From positions 48,483 through 112,482 of the forward strand of contig JAHHHI010000073.1 of NCBI GenBank assembly GCA_019359435.1: DNA of 64,000 nucleotides. Reading direction: 5' to 3'. This DNA comes from Kaiparowitsia implicata GSE-PSE-MK54-09C. GTDB taxonomy: Bacteria; Cyanobacteriota; Cyanobacteriia; Elainellales; Elainellaceae. The position numbers and the translations under genes are program-made. The notes under the pieces were generated by a model. The model was given only the letters and a program-made list of their open reading frames with translations, was not told the DNA's origin and did not search any database. This document shows positions 10,201 through 18,579 of this stretch, in pieces. Each line of letters begins with the position of its first letter. The first letter of the stretch is position 1.

Positions 10201-11655
10201 GCCGCCAGCGCTACTGACCCCCTGCGGCGGCAAGGCTTGAATCGGGTTAGGCGCTCCTGCCCCAGTCAAATCACTGTCATCATAGAAGATGGTGAAGGGG
10301 TCAACGGACAGTGCGCCGGGCGGTTGATTCAGCCGTTCAATGACAATGCCACTGGCGTTGTTTTCGGCATCGAGGAAGGGAAAGTGCGCCTCCCCGGCCG
10401 TCAATTCAATCTGGGTATCGTAGGGTGCGGCTCCTGCGGGAGCCGGGTTGCCATTGCCATCATTGCCATCCCAAAAAATGGTGTTGGCTCCGGGTGTGAC
10501 GGGGCTTAGCAAAATCCGGTCGTTGGCGTTGCCAAAGATGCCATCCCCATTTAGGTCGATCACAATGGTGGCTGTGCCCGACGCAGTGGCGTTAAAGCTG
10601 AAGGTTCCTCCTAGCGGGTTGTTGCCAGATGCGCCGGGGGTGCCCTCAATCCCAATAAATTCAAAGTTGGTGGCCGTTGGCGGCGGCGTGGGGGGATTAT
10701 TGAGCCAGGTAATGCCGCTAGGCGATGAGGCAACAGACGGGAGGTCTGCAGCAGGCGGGTTCAAGAACAGTTTGTGCGTAATATCGTTGGTGGCTTCGTT
10801 GTCGGGAAGTGCTGGGCTATGCACTGGAATGGGCTGCCCGATGGGTGCGGGGATAGAGCGAAATAGGGAGGTGCCGTCGGCATCTAAAAAACCCTCGCGA
10901 TTAGCAAAGAAAATAAAGCCGAAGGGGTCAAGCCCGTTGCCCTCAACGCGGTAACGGTAGCCGTCGCGCGTGAGGACTGTAACTTCACCGTTAAATAAGC
11001 TGCCTTGTCCGCCCATGTTGAGCGCTAAGTAATTGGCAAAGACGCGCCCCAGCACGGGCGTGCCGCCTGCTCCCAGCGCACCGCCCTGGCTGACGGTCAC
11101 ATCCCAGGCGACCACCCAGCCCTGATCGTTGGCTTGAGCCCAATCCCCACCTGCTGCAATAGGCGGTGGATCTTGGTTGCTGTTGGGGTTGGGGCTTTGA
11201 AAGTCAATCTCCCAGATGCCGCCTTGCCCCGCTTCGACCTCAATGCTACAGGGGGTATAGCCGATGCCCGGCCCAGCCAGTTCGGCTGCTCGGTCGGGAA
11301 TGTTGCCTACGCCGGGGCCGCAGGTGCCGCTTGAGCCATCGGGGCGGCGAAACGCGATGTCGGTGATGCCGGTCACGCCTGTGGCGCTTGAACCCAAGTT
11401 GATTGTTTCTCCAGGCTGAGCGAAGACCTGAATGACCGTGCGACGCAAAATACCAGAGGTCTGGTCGTTGCGGAACTCGAGGTAGGGTCGGCTACCTGGG
11501 TTGTCGGTGAGGTCACGGCTGCCTTCGGCACGGGCGGCAGGCGCAAGTCCCCCCATCCCCATGCCCAAGACCAGCAGGATGCCGATGAGACGGCGATCGC
11601 CCCTAGTGCGAGCAACACCCCAGCGAATTAAAGCTTTTGTCAGCCAGTTGATCAT
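7216..11655 (-). CDS. Large secreted DUF11-repeat surface protein
   Basis: The 1479-aa protein starts with a basic and hydrophobic signal sequence (LIGILLVLGMGMGG..APAARAEG). The N-terminal third is Gly/Asn/Pro-rich and includes an FlgD-like patch (NTIFWDGNDGNGNPAP). A canonical DUF11 domain follows (DLIISKTRDVPNP..ITYTVVVQNNGPSD), then four tandem repeats of about 161 aa, each opening GxxKQ...NNGDGTYDV and closing DPNGNGIPNDPGE, then a C-terminal DUF11-like unit ending in NTRIP. DUF11 domains are beta-sandwiches of bacterial surface proteins. There is no LPXTG or PEP-CTERM signal, so it is probably exported and held by an outer-membrane partner (inference). It is the last gene of a four-gene operon, 33 bp behind the OmpA fusion. 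Acidic DPNGNG-type stretches may bind calcium. Confidence 0.8.
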   Translation of the reverse strand: MINWLTKALIRWGVARTRGDRRLIGILLVLGMGMGGLAPAARAEGSRDLTDNPGSRPYLEFRNDQTSGILRRTVIQVFAQPGETINLGSSATGVTGITDIAFRRPDGSSGTCGPGVGNIPDRAAELAGPGIGYTPCSIEVEAGQGGIWEIDFQSPNPNSNQDPPPIAAGGDWAQANDQGWVVAWDVTVSQGGALGAGGTPVLGRVFANYLALNMGGQGSLFNGEVTVLTRDGYRYRVEGNGLDPFGFIFFANREGFLDADGTSLFRSIPAPIGQPIPVHSPALPDNEATNDITHKLFLNPPAADLPSVASSPSGITWLNNPPTPPPTATNFEFIGIEGTPGASGNNPLGGTFSFNATASGTATIVIDLNGDGIFGNANDRILLSPVTPGANTIFWDGNDGNGNPAPAGAAPYDTQIELTAGEAHFPFLDAENNASGIVIERLNQPPGALSVDPFTIFYDDSDLTGAGAPNPIQALPPQGVSSAGGGHAFTSNFGDNRGIDTWVLFPAPPVALPGGILVREADLIISKTRDVPNPVPGSSITYTVVVQNNGPSDALGAEFTDTLPPSLSNVTWTCVASLGSSCTDSGSGNAIVDPAVNLLTNGTATYTITADIAPNATGDLINTATIRRPADVTDPIDNDNSGGTNETESATDVAQLVPSNPVVGLTKQASTPINNGDGSFTIPYSMQLFNLGNTPLVNVQIEEDLTSTFLAPASFTIIPGSVASNGIAANPNFTGSGAGTNLLTAGQTLAVNGTATVQFNVRVVPNGNLGPFENSAIANATSPTNQPTTDISNDGTEVDPNGNGNPNEPGENTPTVVSLPEVPSLGVAKRVVNVVNNGDGTYDVQYELRAQNYGNIPLQNIQLLDDLATQFGGAVGYTILTSPSTTGSLVANPAFNGDTNPNLLNPGSTLGLGQSETIAFAIRVTPGANLGPYLNSVLGEAETPSGVPTDDLSTNGDDPDPNGDGIPDEDVPTPVQFAETPVIGTAKQATQITNNNDGTYDVVYDIVVTNLGGILLNDVQVTDDFSDTFDEAVQFEVLQSQVVSGGLAANPAYDGVADLDLLAPGQSLPISATSTIRVVVQVTPGANLGPYLNQAIATGISPANVPVSDLSNPSINPDPNGNGIPNDPGEDDPTPVVFPEGPVLGVAKQRGTVTPNGDGTFNVPFNILVENLGDVPIQNIQIEDDLFGRATSTFDQAESVAIALSPRIESGPLTAANPNFDGNGDRNLLSGTETLAVGQRAIIRFIVQVNPGTQRLVYQNNAIGTGLSPSGTPVNDISTDQTGQTVPTSDPDSDGDPSNNSTPTPIRFDLDTSFRLVKRITNVVRNGVPLPGLNFGQFTNNSEDAATLNSAGLTPIGLLQIPEETRLQSGDIVEYTLYFSSDGTTSASNVQFCDQIPVGTDFIPNTFGPQQGIQYRAPGSPNPTALTNTADNDPGRFFTPLAPLPDPCGTNDNNGAVFVNLGEVPVGQPGLVRFNTRIP
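7745..9690 (-). repeat. Four tandem coding repeats of about 485 bp
   Basis: Within the large DUF11 protein, the motif G-(L/V/T)-(T/A)-K-(Q/R) recurs at about 9680, 9195, 8715 and 8230. The spacing is near 485 bp (about 161 codons). Each unit contains DDL or DDF, PGxNLGPY or a variant, and a Pro/Asn/Gly/Asp-rich end. The copies are diverged at both DNA and protein level, so the duplication is not recent. Confidence 0.75.
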
Positions 11656-11688
11656 GGTCGTCGGTCAGTCCTAAGGGCTAGCAGAGGA

Positions 11689-13797
11689 TTAGGGTTCGAT
11701 CTGTAAGTCGTCTTCTTGGATGATTAGCTCAAAACCGCGGGCATCGCTGAAAATCAGCTCAACCCGGCGATCGCGCGCATAGTCAAGGCGGGTGGTGCCG
11801 TCTGATAGCCGCTGCTCGAACCCAAAGGCGCGAATCGCCATCCGTTCGGGTGCGATGCCCTGCTCCAAGAGATAGTTGCGCACCGCTAGCGCTCGCCGGT
11901 TCGACAGCGCTAGGTTGTAGGCTGCGCTGGCGCGGGGGTCGGCATGCCCCTGGAGTTCCACCGTGATGGAGGGGTTGTCGCGCAGCACAACGGCCACTCG
12001 ATCTAGCACTTGGCGGCTGGCAGGACTCAGGGTGTCGCGATCGAGAGCAAAGTGAACGTTGGTGGGCACTTGTAGCTGCAAGGGCTCAGGAGTTGGCTCT
12101 GGCTCTGGTACCGGCTCTGGCTCGGGAACAGGGGCAGTGGTGCAGCGGGGGATTTCGCCAATGGGCGGCACGGGGGACTGGGTATCTTGGGTGAGAATCA
12201 CGGCGGGTTCGGAGGTGCCATAGCGCGAATCGGTGGCGATCGCCCCGACCCCCTGCCCGGGCGGCAGCTCAACCGTCGCGGCAAATTCACCACTGCCATT
12301 GACGGCAACGCTGCCGAGGGGTTCTGCCAATGCCCCATAGGGGTTGTCCACTTCTACCACGCGGTACAGTTCTACTTCAGAGCCAGGATCCGCCATCCCC
12401 ACCACGGTGAAGCCTGATCCAGCAGGCGTCAGGCTAATTAACTCAGGCGCGTTGATGTTGCCGTTGCCGCTATCGTTGCGCTGCTGGCGCGATCGCCGGG
12501 GTGGATTCGGCCCATCCCCCACCTGATAATCCTGCGGAGTGACGTTGTGCTGCGTCACCAAGTCAATGCTCAACCCATCGAGCGCCTCAAACTGGTTCTG
12601 GGTAATCACGTTGCGATGGCTGGTGGGATAGGCTGCTACCACCACCCCCGGCCCTGGCTGCTGGCGAATCGTGTTGCCCGTGACCTCGTGATCGCTGCCC
12701 ATGAGATAAATAGCAGCGCGCTGAAAGCGGCGACTGTTGTAGCTAAACTGGTTGTCGCGGATGGCAACCGAGCCATCTGGCTTAAATAAATAGACGCCGC
12801 TGCCGTCGCTCCCGCAGATTAGGTTGCCGATAATCAGGGTCTCATTCACCTGGCCTTCGAGCCGAATAGCGTCGGGCATCCCGGCGACCCCATTGCCCAC
12901 TAAAATGTTGCTCTCGACCCGCATGCCCTCGGCGCGCGCCCCGGTGATAATGGCGCTGCCATCGTGCTGTTCTATCCGGTTGTTGCGAATGACGGGATTC
13001 ACCGCATTGAACACCACCACTCCAAAGGCAGAGCGTGGGGTTGGCGGCAGAACGGATTCACCCGGTTCGCTGGGCGGCAAGCCCAACCAGTTTTGCTCAA
13101 TCACCACATCGGCAGGCGGAATATCGCTCTCGCTAAAGGAGGCACGGCGCGATGGAACGGGGCGCGGCACCGCAGGCGGCGGCGCGGCATGGGCAATCAA
13201 AATATCGGCGGGTGGGGTAGAAGCGGTCGCTCCGTGTTGCGACGTAAAGCCGTAGAGGCTGAGCCCCCGCACCGTGACGCCATCAGCGGTAATGGTGAGT
13301 CCGCGCAGAAGAATTTGCCCTGGGGCAGGGGTGAGGCTGACCACGGGAATGGGCACCGCGATTTCGGCAGTGGCGCTGCGATCGCCATCGTAGCCGGGTT
13401 GCGTCGTGCCATCGAGCACCAGCCCTGGCGCGGCCAAGTCTGGCAGCACCGTCTGCAACAAAATGGTCGTGTCGCCCGGTGCCAAGTTAAATTCGATGCG
13501 GGAAGACCCAGCATCGCTGGGCAAAACTTGGGCCTGTTCGGCACTGCTCAGCGACTCCAGCGTGAGGGTGCCATTGGCCAGTTCAATGGCTTCGCGCAGG
13601 GTCAGCCCAGCGTCGGGTTCAATCGTATCGGCCGCACTGTTGACGATGAGCCGCAATGCGGGAGGCGCCGAGTCGAGTGCATCAGGCGTCCCGTCTTGGG
13701 CGATCGCCCCTGGCACCAGCAGCGCCCCTGCCGTGAGCAGCAGCCCTGTGGCGGCGGTCGTGATGGATGAAATGATTCGAATCTGGGTGTGTGTCAT
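11689..13797 (-). CDS. CSLREA beta-helix protein fused to OmpA domain
   Basis: The ATG at 13797 begins MTHTQIRII and follows the stop of the preceding gene with only one base between them, which indicates translational coupling. The 702-aa product has a signal peptide ending near PGAIAQDG, then a CSLREA-type segment (VNSAADTIEPDAGLTLREAI), then a right-handed beta-helix with repeated NxI/NxF turns, a Pro/Glu linker (PEPEPVPEPEPTPEP) and a C-terminal OmpA domain. The OmpA part shows LQGHADPRASAAYNLALSNR and DYARDRRVEL, the peptidoglycan-binding signature. The protein is therefore periplasmic or outer-membrane associated and can anchor its beta-helix to peptidoglycan. This domain order is unusual. 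It is the third gene of the operon. Confidence 0.85.
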   Translation of the reverse strand: MTHTQIRIISSITTAATGLLLTAGALLVPGAIAQDGTPDALDSAPPALRLIVNSAADTIEPDAGLTLREAIELANGTLTLESLSSAEQAQVLPSDAGSSRIEFNLAPGDTTILLQTVLPDLAAPGLVLDGTTQPGYDGDRSATAEIAVPIPVVSLTPAPGQILLRGLTITADGVTVRGLSLYGFTSQHGATASTPPADILIAHAAPPPAVPRPVPSRRASFSESDIPPADVVIEQNWLGLPPSEPGESVLPPTPRSAFGVVVFNAVNPVIRNNRIEQHDGSAIITGARAEGMRVESNILVGNGVAGMPDAIRLEGQVNETLIIGNLICGSDGSGVYLFKPDGSVAIRDNQFSYNSRRFQRAAIYLMGSDHEVTGNTIRQQPGPGVVVAAYPTSHRNVITQNQFEALDGLSIDLVTQHNVTPQDYQVGDGPNPPRRSRQQRNDSGNGNINAPELISLTPAGSGFTVVGMADPGSEVELYRVVEVDNPYGALAEPLGSVAVNGSGEFAATVELPPGQGVGAIATDSRYGTSEPAVILTQDTQSPVPPIGEIPRCTTAPVPEPEPVPEPEPTPEPLQLQVPTNVHFALDRDTLSPASRQVLDRVAVVLRDNPSITVELQGHADPRASAAYNLALSNRRALAVRNYLLEQGIAPERMAIRAFGFEQRLSDGTTRLDYARDRRVELIFSDARGFELIIQEDDLQIEP

Positions 13798-13798
13798 C

Positions 13799-16700
13799 TC
13801 ATTCCCCTCCCTGCGGCGCATCTGGTGTAGTCGCCTGGATAATTTCGGACTCCTGCTGTTGAGGCGGGGCAATGCGCTGCCGACCAAACCCGCCAAACAG
13901 CTCGTTCACCTTGAGACTGATGTTGAGGAACACGCCACCCGCCGAGCGATCGCTCCCCAAATCACTGTCGTTGGCCTCGCCAAAGCTATAGCCCACCCCA
14001 ATGCGCAGATCCGGCGTGGCGTAGTAGCCCACTTCTGCAGACAGCCCCACCTCGTCAAAGTTATTGGTGGTCTGGTGAATCCAGCGGGCCTCACCGGCCA
14101 AATCCCAGCGATAGCCAAGGCGGTAGGCAGCACGCGCTTGGGCCAGGGTAATGGTGTTATTCACGGTTAAGTCGTTGGCGAGGAACGAGTTGGAATGACG
14201 CAGGGCAAACTTGCCGTAGAACTCCCAGCGCCAGTCAGGGGCAAAGAGCGCCTCTGCCGATAGGGTGTGGTCTTCAGACCCCGTACCGGTGTTGACCAAG
14301 ATATTAGAGGGCGTCAGGGCTGGATTTGTGCGGTAGCGGTAGCTCAGCAGGGCATTGAAGCGATCGCTCCGGGGATTGCGATAGGCCAGCCCCAGGCGCG
14401 CTTCGCTGGTGTCGCCCAGTTGCCCCGTCAGCAGCGAGTTGCCGTAGTTGGCCTGGCGATAACGCAGCAGCGCCGTTAGCTCTGGCGTCAGCCGCCCCGC
14501 TGCGCCCGCTGTCCACACGGTGTTGTTGCCTGTGGTAGACACGCGTCGCTCTAGGCGGGCGCTCGCCTGAAAGTTGGGATTGTCTGTATATTCCAGCCCG
14601 ACGCTGTAGCTTTCGCCCGACGAGAGACCCAGCGCCGATGCGCTCTGCCCCACCGCAAAGGGCTGCTCAAACTGCTGCCCCGCACCCGTTTCTAGCAAAA
14701 TATCTTCGGCAATGCGCTCATAGTTCAGCGAGAGCCGAAGCCCTGGTGCCACCGTGACCCCGTGCTGAATCCCCACCGATTGTTGCCCCATCATGCCGTT
14801 GATGCCGCCCACAATGCTATAGCGACGACTGAGGGTAGTGTCTTCGGTGAGCTGACGACTGAAGTTGGTGCCCAGGCTGGTGATGGAGTTGGTGCCAAAC
14901 ACACCGCCGTAGAAGAATTGCTGACTCACATCCAGCGTCGTGAACTGATCCATCTGCCAAGACAGGCCCAGCGCAGTTCGCCCAGGATAGATGGGGTCTT
15001 CGTCACCGCTGAGGGTGAGGTCGTTTTGTGCCCGCACAGTCAGGCGATCGCTCACGGGCCAATCTACCCGCGTCACCAGTTGGCTTGAGTCCACATTGAG
15101 GGCGGTGTCGCCCGTGCGGTCGTTGCGGTTGCGGTTCACAAACTCTAGCCCCAGAGTGGCGGTGCCCACCTGCTGCAGTGCCCCAACGCTAACGGTGGTC
15201 AGCGTATTATTCACGGCCGCACCGGGCTGTGCCACTAGCCCCGGACTCAGCAACGCCGCCAAGTCCGTCAAGATCAGGGGCGATGTGCCAAAGTTTTCTT
15301 CAAAGTCGTAGCGCACCTGAAGCTGGGTGCTGGGGCTGAGAGTTGCCGCCAGCGCCGCCCCTAGTCGCGTTTGCCCCGGACGAAAACTGGTGGTGGCGTT
15401 GTTGATAAAGGTGTCGTCTACCGAGCGATAGAGCAGCTGAGCCCGCAGGCTATCGCCCAGCGGGGCATTGGCCTCTAGCCGATAGGCCGTGCCCGACACA
15501 TTGCCCAGCAGCGGCAGTTCGTGAGCCGATCGGGCAATTTCTCCTACAATTCGCCCATCGCTGCCTAGCGGAATCTGGAAATCTGCACCATAGAGTTCAT
15601 AGGTGCGATCGCCCTGATCTTCATTCAGGTAGCTAACTGCCGCCCAACTGCCTTGCGTCAACCCGTGGCTGAAGTTATATTGCAGCCGACCCGCATAGAG
15701 GTTGGTGTCATCCCCCCCTTCAAACTGGTAGCTGGCGACAATACGGCGCACCAGCGTTCGGCCAAAGGGGTCAAACACCGTCCGCTGAATGGGTCGACGA
15801 AACAGCAGTGTGCCTCGGTCGTAGTCAATCTCATAATCGGCACCCCGGTTTAACGCTTGCCGTTCCACAACCACACCAGGTCGCCCCAGCTCCTCTAGTT
15901 CCAGAAAAACCGTTTCGCTGCCGCCAATCACCAGCCGTCGCGACAAGAAATAAAAGCCGCTTGTGCCGTCGGGAGCAATGGTGTCACGCTGAAAGCCTTC
16001 AATATCTGTGGCAAACAGGCCCGTGACTTGAAAGTTGCCCAAGTTATAGTTGCCGCGAAACCCATGCAGCTGCCGATTGGTGGCACCAAAGAGTTGAGAA
16101 CTGCGGGAAAACTCCGGCGTGTTGTAGTCGCCCCACATGGCAAAGTCAGGCTCTGCACCGGGGATGCGCGCATCGCGCTGAAACCGCAGGAACAGGCTGT
16201 CGCTTGAAGGCGTGAGAAAATCGACCGTGGAGCTATCGCCGTAGGTCGGGTAGACCTGTTCACAGGATTGGTCTTCTCGAAACAGGCGGGTGCTGCCGTC
16301 GCAGGTTTCGTTGAGCGGGCGACTGCTGTTATACGCCCCTAGAAATGACCACTCGCCTACCGTCCCAATGCCAAACAGCGTTGCGCCAAAATCAACCTCG
16401 GTTCCCTGCACGACGTCGGCATTTGGATCGAGCGATTCTGGTGCTAAAAAATCTCGAAAGCTGCCGAAATAGTTGGTGCCGGCTCGCCCAATTCGCAAAT
16501 TCAGCCCCCCAGTCACCAGGGAGGGTCGCAGCTCTGTGGTGAAGCTCACTTCGGTATAGGCTTCGATCTCATCCCCTGGGAGGGGCAGGGGCGTTTCAGT
16601 GTTGCGCTCAGATCGACTGTCGCGCGGCAGGGGGGTGCTGAGGCGCGATCGCCGCATTTCAGCCAGTTGCCGTCGCTCGACCGCCGCCCGCACCCGCACC

Positions 16701-17611
16701 CGCTGGGCTTCTAGTGTGGATTGCAGCTGTACCGTAAATTCGCCATTGAGCGCCCGTACCTGAAACCCAGGGCGATCGCGATCATAGTCGGCACCCAAAA
16801 ACTGCCCGGCTGTTGCGGTTAGGGTCACAATCACCGGCTCTGTCACGGCTGCGCCGCTGTCGTCGGTAATGCGCCCCGTCAACGCGATCGTCGAGCGGTT
16901 GTCGGCAGGCGTGCTGCCGCTCTCGCTGGGAAATAGCTCTAACGAGAAGTCAGCGACCTCGTCTGCACCGCTGTCCCACTCGGTCGCTGGAATCGGCTCG
17001 ACTATAACTGGCGTTTGCGAGAGCGCGGGCGACGCGGGGGGAGCCGTGAGCCGATCAGCCGAGGGGGCATCGCTTGAACCTGTATGACTCTCAGACGAGG
17101 CGTCTTCTTGGCCCCCAGTTGAGCTGGCAGGCGATAGAGGGTCGGGTGAGACCTGCGCTGCTGGATCGGGAGATTCGGGGTCAGCGGGCATCCAGTCATC
17201 CCACTGGCGATCGCGCCCTACGGGAGTTAGCGACTCCAGTCCAAGTGAGTCCAAGGCAGGGGATGCGACAGACTCCGCGTCGCCTGCTTCTATCACTGCT
17301 GGCATTCCGGCGGCGGGTGCGGTGGCGGGGGCAAGGCTGGCCTGCTCGATCAAATCCTGACCCAAGGTTTGAGACGCAGCAGCAGCACCTAGGTCTGCAT
17401 TTTCTAGATCGGTTGATGCTGAGTCGGGATGGGTTTGGGCGATCGCCCTTTGCCCCTGCTCGAGCACCAAAGCCCCAGCCAACCCGACGATAAGCCACAC
17501 CTGCAGCCACAGACGCGCCGACCGAATGCTTGAATTCATCATTGAAGTAGCGGCAGTAGCGCTGGATTGTTGAGCGCGGGATAGTAAAGCCCGTTGCGAG
17601 GTGCGTATCAT
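13799..17611 (-). CDS. Outer-membrane beta-barrel with invasin-like domain
   Basis: The 1270-aa protein has a signal region, a long Ser/Pro/Ala-rich disordered stretch to about residue 235, an Ig-like invasin-type domain (IALTGRITDDSGAAV..VTLTATAGQF), and a long C-terminal half of alternating aromatic/hydrophobic and polar residues typical of an outer-membrane beta-barrel, ending close to NISLKVNELFGGFGRQR. In the middle YPTYGDSST, LFLRFQRD and MWGDYNTPEFS form a motif block that, from memory, recurs in large DUF11-associated outer-membrane proteins of several phyla. A role as translocator or anchor for the neighbouring DUF11 proteins is inference. Its ATG overlaps the previous stop by 4 bp (ATGA). 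Confidence 0.7.
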   Translation of the reverse strand: MIRTSQRALLSRAQQSSATAATSMMNSSIRSARLWLQVWLIVGLAGALVLEQGQRAIAQTHPDSASTDLENADLGAAAASQTLGQDLIEQASLAPATAPAAGMPAVIEAGDAESVASPALDSLGLESLTPVGRDRQWDDWMPADPESPDPAAQVSPDPLSPASSTGGQEDASSESHTGSSDAPSADRLTAPPASPALSQTPVIVEPIPATEWDSGADEVADFSLELFPSESGSTPADNRSTIALTGRITDDSGAAVTEPVIVTLTATAGQFLGADYDRDRPGFQVRALNGEFTVQLQSTLEAQRVRVRAAVERRQLAEMRRSRLSTPLPRDSRSERNTETPLPLPGDEIEAYTEVSFTTELRPSLVTGGLNLRIGRAGTNYFGSFRDFLAPESLDPNADVVQGTEVDFGATLFGIGTVGEWSFLGAYNSSRPLNETCDGSTRLFREDQSCEQVYPTYGDSSTVDFLTPSSDSLFLRFQRDARIPGAEPDFAMWGDYNTPEFSRSSQLFGATNRQLHGFRGNYNLGNFQVTGLFATDIEGFQRDTIAPDGTSGFYFLSRRLVIGGSETVFLELEELGRPGVVVERQALNRGADYEIDYDRGTLLFRRPIQRTVFDPFGRTLVRRIVASYQFEGGDDTNLYAGRLQYNFSHGLTQGSWAAVSYLNEDQGDRTYELYGADFQIPLGSDGRIVGEIARSAHELPLLGNVSGTAYRLEANAPLGDSLRAQLLYRSVDDTFINNATTSFRPGQTRLGAALAATLSPSTQLQVRYDFEENFGTSPLILTDLAALLSPGLVAQPGAAVNNTLTTVSVGALQQVGTATLGLEFVNRNRNDRTGDTALNVDSSQLVTRVDWPVSDRLTVRAQNDLTLSGDEDPIYPGRTALGLSWQMDQFTTLDVSQQFFYGGVFGTNSITSLGTNFSRQLTEDTTLSRRYSIVGGINGMMGQQSVGIQHGVTVAPGLRLSLNYERIAEDILLETGAGQQFEQPFAVGQSASALGLSSGESYSVGLEYTDNPNFQASARLERRVSTTGNNTVWTAGAAGRLTPELTALLRYRQANYGNSLLTGQLGDTSEARLGLAYRNPRSDRFNALLSYRYRTNPALTPSNILVNTGTGSEDHTLSAEALFAPDWRWEFYGKFALRHSNSFLANDLTVNNTITLAQARAAYRLGYRWDLAGEARWIHQTTNNFDEVGLSAEVGYYATPDLRIGVGYSFGEANDSDLGSDRSAGGVFLNISLKVNELFGGFGRQRIAPPQQQESEIIQATTPDAPQGGE

Positions 17612-18579
17612 AGTCCCTGCTCCTCCCCAAACACGGGCGTAACAGCGAAATTCATGCGAGCCAAGCCACCCGGAGACAGCCGCACCAGTCGCGATGGGCT
17701 ATTGCCCTCAATGCGGTAGAGGTTGGGGGCCAACGTGTAACCCGGCAAACTGGTGAGATCCAGCGTTCCTACGCGGTTTCCAGCAATCACATTAGCCACA
17801 GAGAATAGGCCGTCTGGGTCCGTAATGATGCGATTGCCGTCATCTAGAAAAATCACGGCATTGGGCACACCCGGCTCACCGGGTTGCTGCTCGCCATCAA
17901 AGTTTCGATCGACAAACACGCGCCCAAGCAAGGTGCCGCAGTCTGCCACTATGCCAGGGCGAATCGTGACTCGGTGACGAGTATCGGGAGTTCTTTCCGT
18001 GGGTGTTTCCGCAAAAGCTTGGTTGATGCCATCGCCCCGCACCGCATCCGGGCTAATCAACACCCCATAGGCAACGGTCAAATCCTGTCCTGCCGCTAAT
18101 GGCGCATATTCAAAGGTCAACTGCCGACCCGAGACTCGAGGTGGCAAGATGGCAACTTCTGTCGTGGTGTTGCCAGTCGTCAGGGCTGCCTGAGCCGTTC
18201 CTGGCACGTAGCTCAGCCCCAGTGGCAGCTGATCCACAAGGGTGAGGTCATTAATGACTGTCGTGCCTGTGTTGCGCACTAATAGGCGATAGACAATCAC
18301 ATCACCGGGCTCTGCCGACACGCGATCGCCCGTTTTGGTGATTTCTAACCCGTCTTCTTGAGTCAGAATTGTGAAGCGCGTCGTATCTGACGGAACTTGT
18401 ACCGTGCTACCGTCTGGCGCGTCAAAGCTAGCACTGCCCTGATTGGTGATGGTGGTAATGGTTTGGGCAGACAGAGGCACCCAGCTACCAAGCCCGGCGC
18501 TCCCTAGCAACACCAGCAATAGCGATGCCAGAAACAGCCCAATTGTTTGCGTATACGGCCAGCGAAATCTGCGATTCAT
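17608..18579 (-). CDS. Secreted DUF11 plus SdrD-B-like protein, operon head
   Basis: The 323-aa product has a strong signal peptide (TIGLFLASLLLVLLGSAG). Residues 40-185 form a DUF11 beta-sandwich (LEITKTGDRVSAEPGDVIVY..VRNTGTTVINDLTLVDQLP). Residues 210-290 form an SdrD-B/Cna-B-like module (GRVFVDRNFDGEQQPGEPGV), of the kind that binds calcium or stiffens surface proteins. The end (LSPGGLARMNFAVTPVFGEEQ) resembles the plug-like or carboxypeptidase-regulatory-like modules found before outer-membrane barrels. Stop and start of the next gene overlap as ATGA, so the two proteins are probably made together. This is the first gene of the operon that ends at 7216. Confidence 0.8.
   Translation of the reverse strand: MNRRFRWPYTQTIGLFLASLLLVLLGSAGLGSWVPLSAQTITTITNQGSASFDAPDGSTVQVPSDTTRFTILTQEDGLEITKTGDRVSAEPGDVIVYRLLVRNTGTTVINDLTLVDQLPLGLSYVPGTAQAALTTGNTTTEVAILPPRVSGRQLTFEYAPLAAGQDLTVAYGVLISPDAVRGDGINQAFAETPTERTPDTRHRVTIRPGIVADCGTLLGRVFVDRNFDGEQQPGEPGVPNAVIFLDDGNRIITDPDGLFSVANVIAGNRVGTLDLTSLPGYTLAPNLYRIEGNSPSRLVRLSPGGLARMNFAVTPVFGEEQGL

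Noticed and set aside
12964..13770. 268-codon plus-strand ORF opposite the OmpA fusion gene
   Set aside because: It is antisense to a well-supported gene; its His/Arg/Gly-rich translation is typical of a shadow frame.
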